Source: Lucinisca nassula
Taxonomy: Eukaryota; Mollusca; Bivalvia; Lucinida; Lucinidae
NCBI GenBank assembly: GCA_963580285.1
Contig: OY757010.1
Coordinates: 61,402,406 to 61,466,405, forward strand
DNA length: 64,000 nucleotides
Reading direction: 5' to 3'
How positions within the stretch are numbered: position 1 is the stretch's first letter; every line of letters begins with the position of its first letter. Shown here piece after piece: positions 63,271 to 64,000 of this stretch. The notes below the pieces were generated by a model that had not been told where the DNA came from, searched no databases, and was given only the letters and a program-made list of their open reading frames with translations. The position numbers and the translations under genes are program-made.

Positions 63271-64000
63271 AAAAGGACAGCTACTTTCCCAGGCTATCCA
63301 AAACAAAATAATATAAGATATACACACACCCAAAGACAAACCATAACAAAAATAAACCGCGAAAGAAGAACCGCCTTGGAACGGTCAGAGGCATGCATTC
63401 CACTGGAGGGGGAGCTTTAATCGGTGTTACGTGGCCACAATCCTTGCCCTTACTTCCGTCGTTGTTGAAAAAACAAACAAAATCAGTTTTTTTCGTCTTT
63501 TGTTTTCATCTTAATTTCAAAACCAATATAGATATCCAAGGGAAAATGAAGCTGAAATTATTGACAGTTGCCATATAGTAATACCCTTTCATTTTATATT
63601 CATAACTTACAAACCGTCAAATGCATCAGCTTCAAACTTTAGATATAAGGTCACAATATCATATTTTTCTAATGTTTATTGTAATACATTATGATCAAAT
63701 AGGGTCAAGAACAAACTTTAAGTGAACCCATTTGGAGTTTAACTACTCTGCTTCTGACTCGATGTTTTTTCAACTCCAATGAACGTTAAAATTCCTTCAT
63801 TTCCTGAATAAACTGGGTGTAATAGTTGCGGCTAGGTTTGCGAATTTACCCGCAAATGATAGCATTAAATCGCAGTCGTGCATAATATACATTTATTGGC
63901 AGTCGAAGACGCATGCTCAATTAAAACTGTTTGATTAATTTTAAATGTATACTGTACTTCAAATGCATGTAAAATTTGAACGTCTGTTTCTTTATTTAAC

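Overview
The window is repeat-rich, intron-bearing animal DNA, most probably from a marine bivalve mollusc. The lineage is inferred from the repeats: core-repeat elements with (ACGG)n tracts, several tRNA-derived SINEs ending in a CGTTAAA-type tail, a Penelope-like reverse transcriptase and a Ty3/gypsy element. No rRNA gene, CRISPR array or bacterial operon is present. tRNA-like sequences are either SINE heads or isolated fragments.

Layout. 0-32 kb is a mosaic of repeats. It holds a core-repeat element with a GC-rich TIR transposon inside it (1.2-3.1 kb), many copies of a palindromic foldback element (called M1 here), copies of a roughly 300-bp SINE (S1), a decayed Penelope-like reverse transcriptase (17-18.8 kb, minus), a Tc1/mariner-like MITE (20.0-20.4 kb), a nested SINE-in-SINE-in-MITE locus (23.8-24.7 kb), a 440-bp tandem array (24.7-26.8 kb), an AT-rich stretch with scattered tRNA-like sequences (27-31.1 kb) and a broken DDE transposase (28.7-29.6 kb, minus).

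32,358-46,410 is one complete, apparently very young Ty3/gypsy-type LTR retrotransposon on the minus strand. Its two 1,135-bp LTRs show no difference by eye and it is flanked by a GTAT duplication. In its transcriptional order it carries gag, pol (-1 frame, with protease, RT, RNase H, integrase and a GPY/F end) and, in the position where retroviruses keep env, a third large ORF. That ORF encodes zinc-finger-like motifs, a 24-residue tandem repeat and a C-terminal KCTD-type BTB/T1 domain. An envelope is not recognisable. This third ORF is the most unusual object in the window.

46.4-63 kb appears to hold the 3' part of a plus-strand host gene. Two short phase 1-1 acidic exons, a Ser/Thr/Lys-rich stalk exon, a transmembrane exon with a basic stop-transfer sequence and a tyrosine-containing cytoplasmic exon are joined by compatible splice phases. 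The LTR element sits in antisense, 28 bp upstream of the first of these exons. Introns of this gene are filled with M1, S1 and other SINE copies, (CATA)n/(CA)n tracts, a local duplication (50.7-52.9 versus 53.2-55.1 kb) and a 1-kb inverted duplication (48.0-49.0 versus 54.0-55.0 kb).

All family assignments rest on motif recognition by eye. Repeat family labels (M1, M2, S1 to S7, R1 to R8) are local names used only in this annotation.
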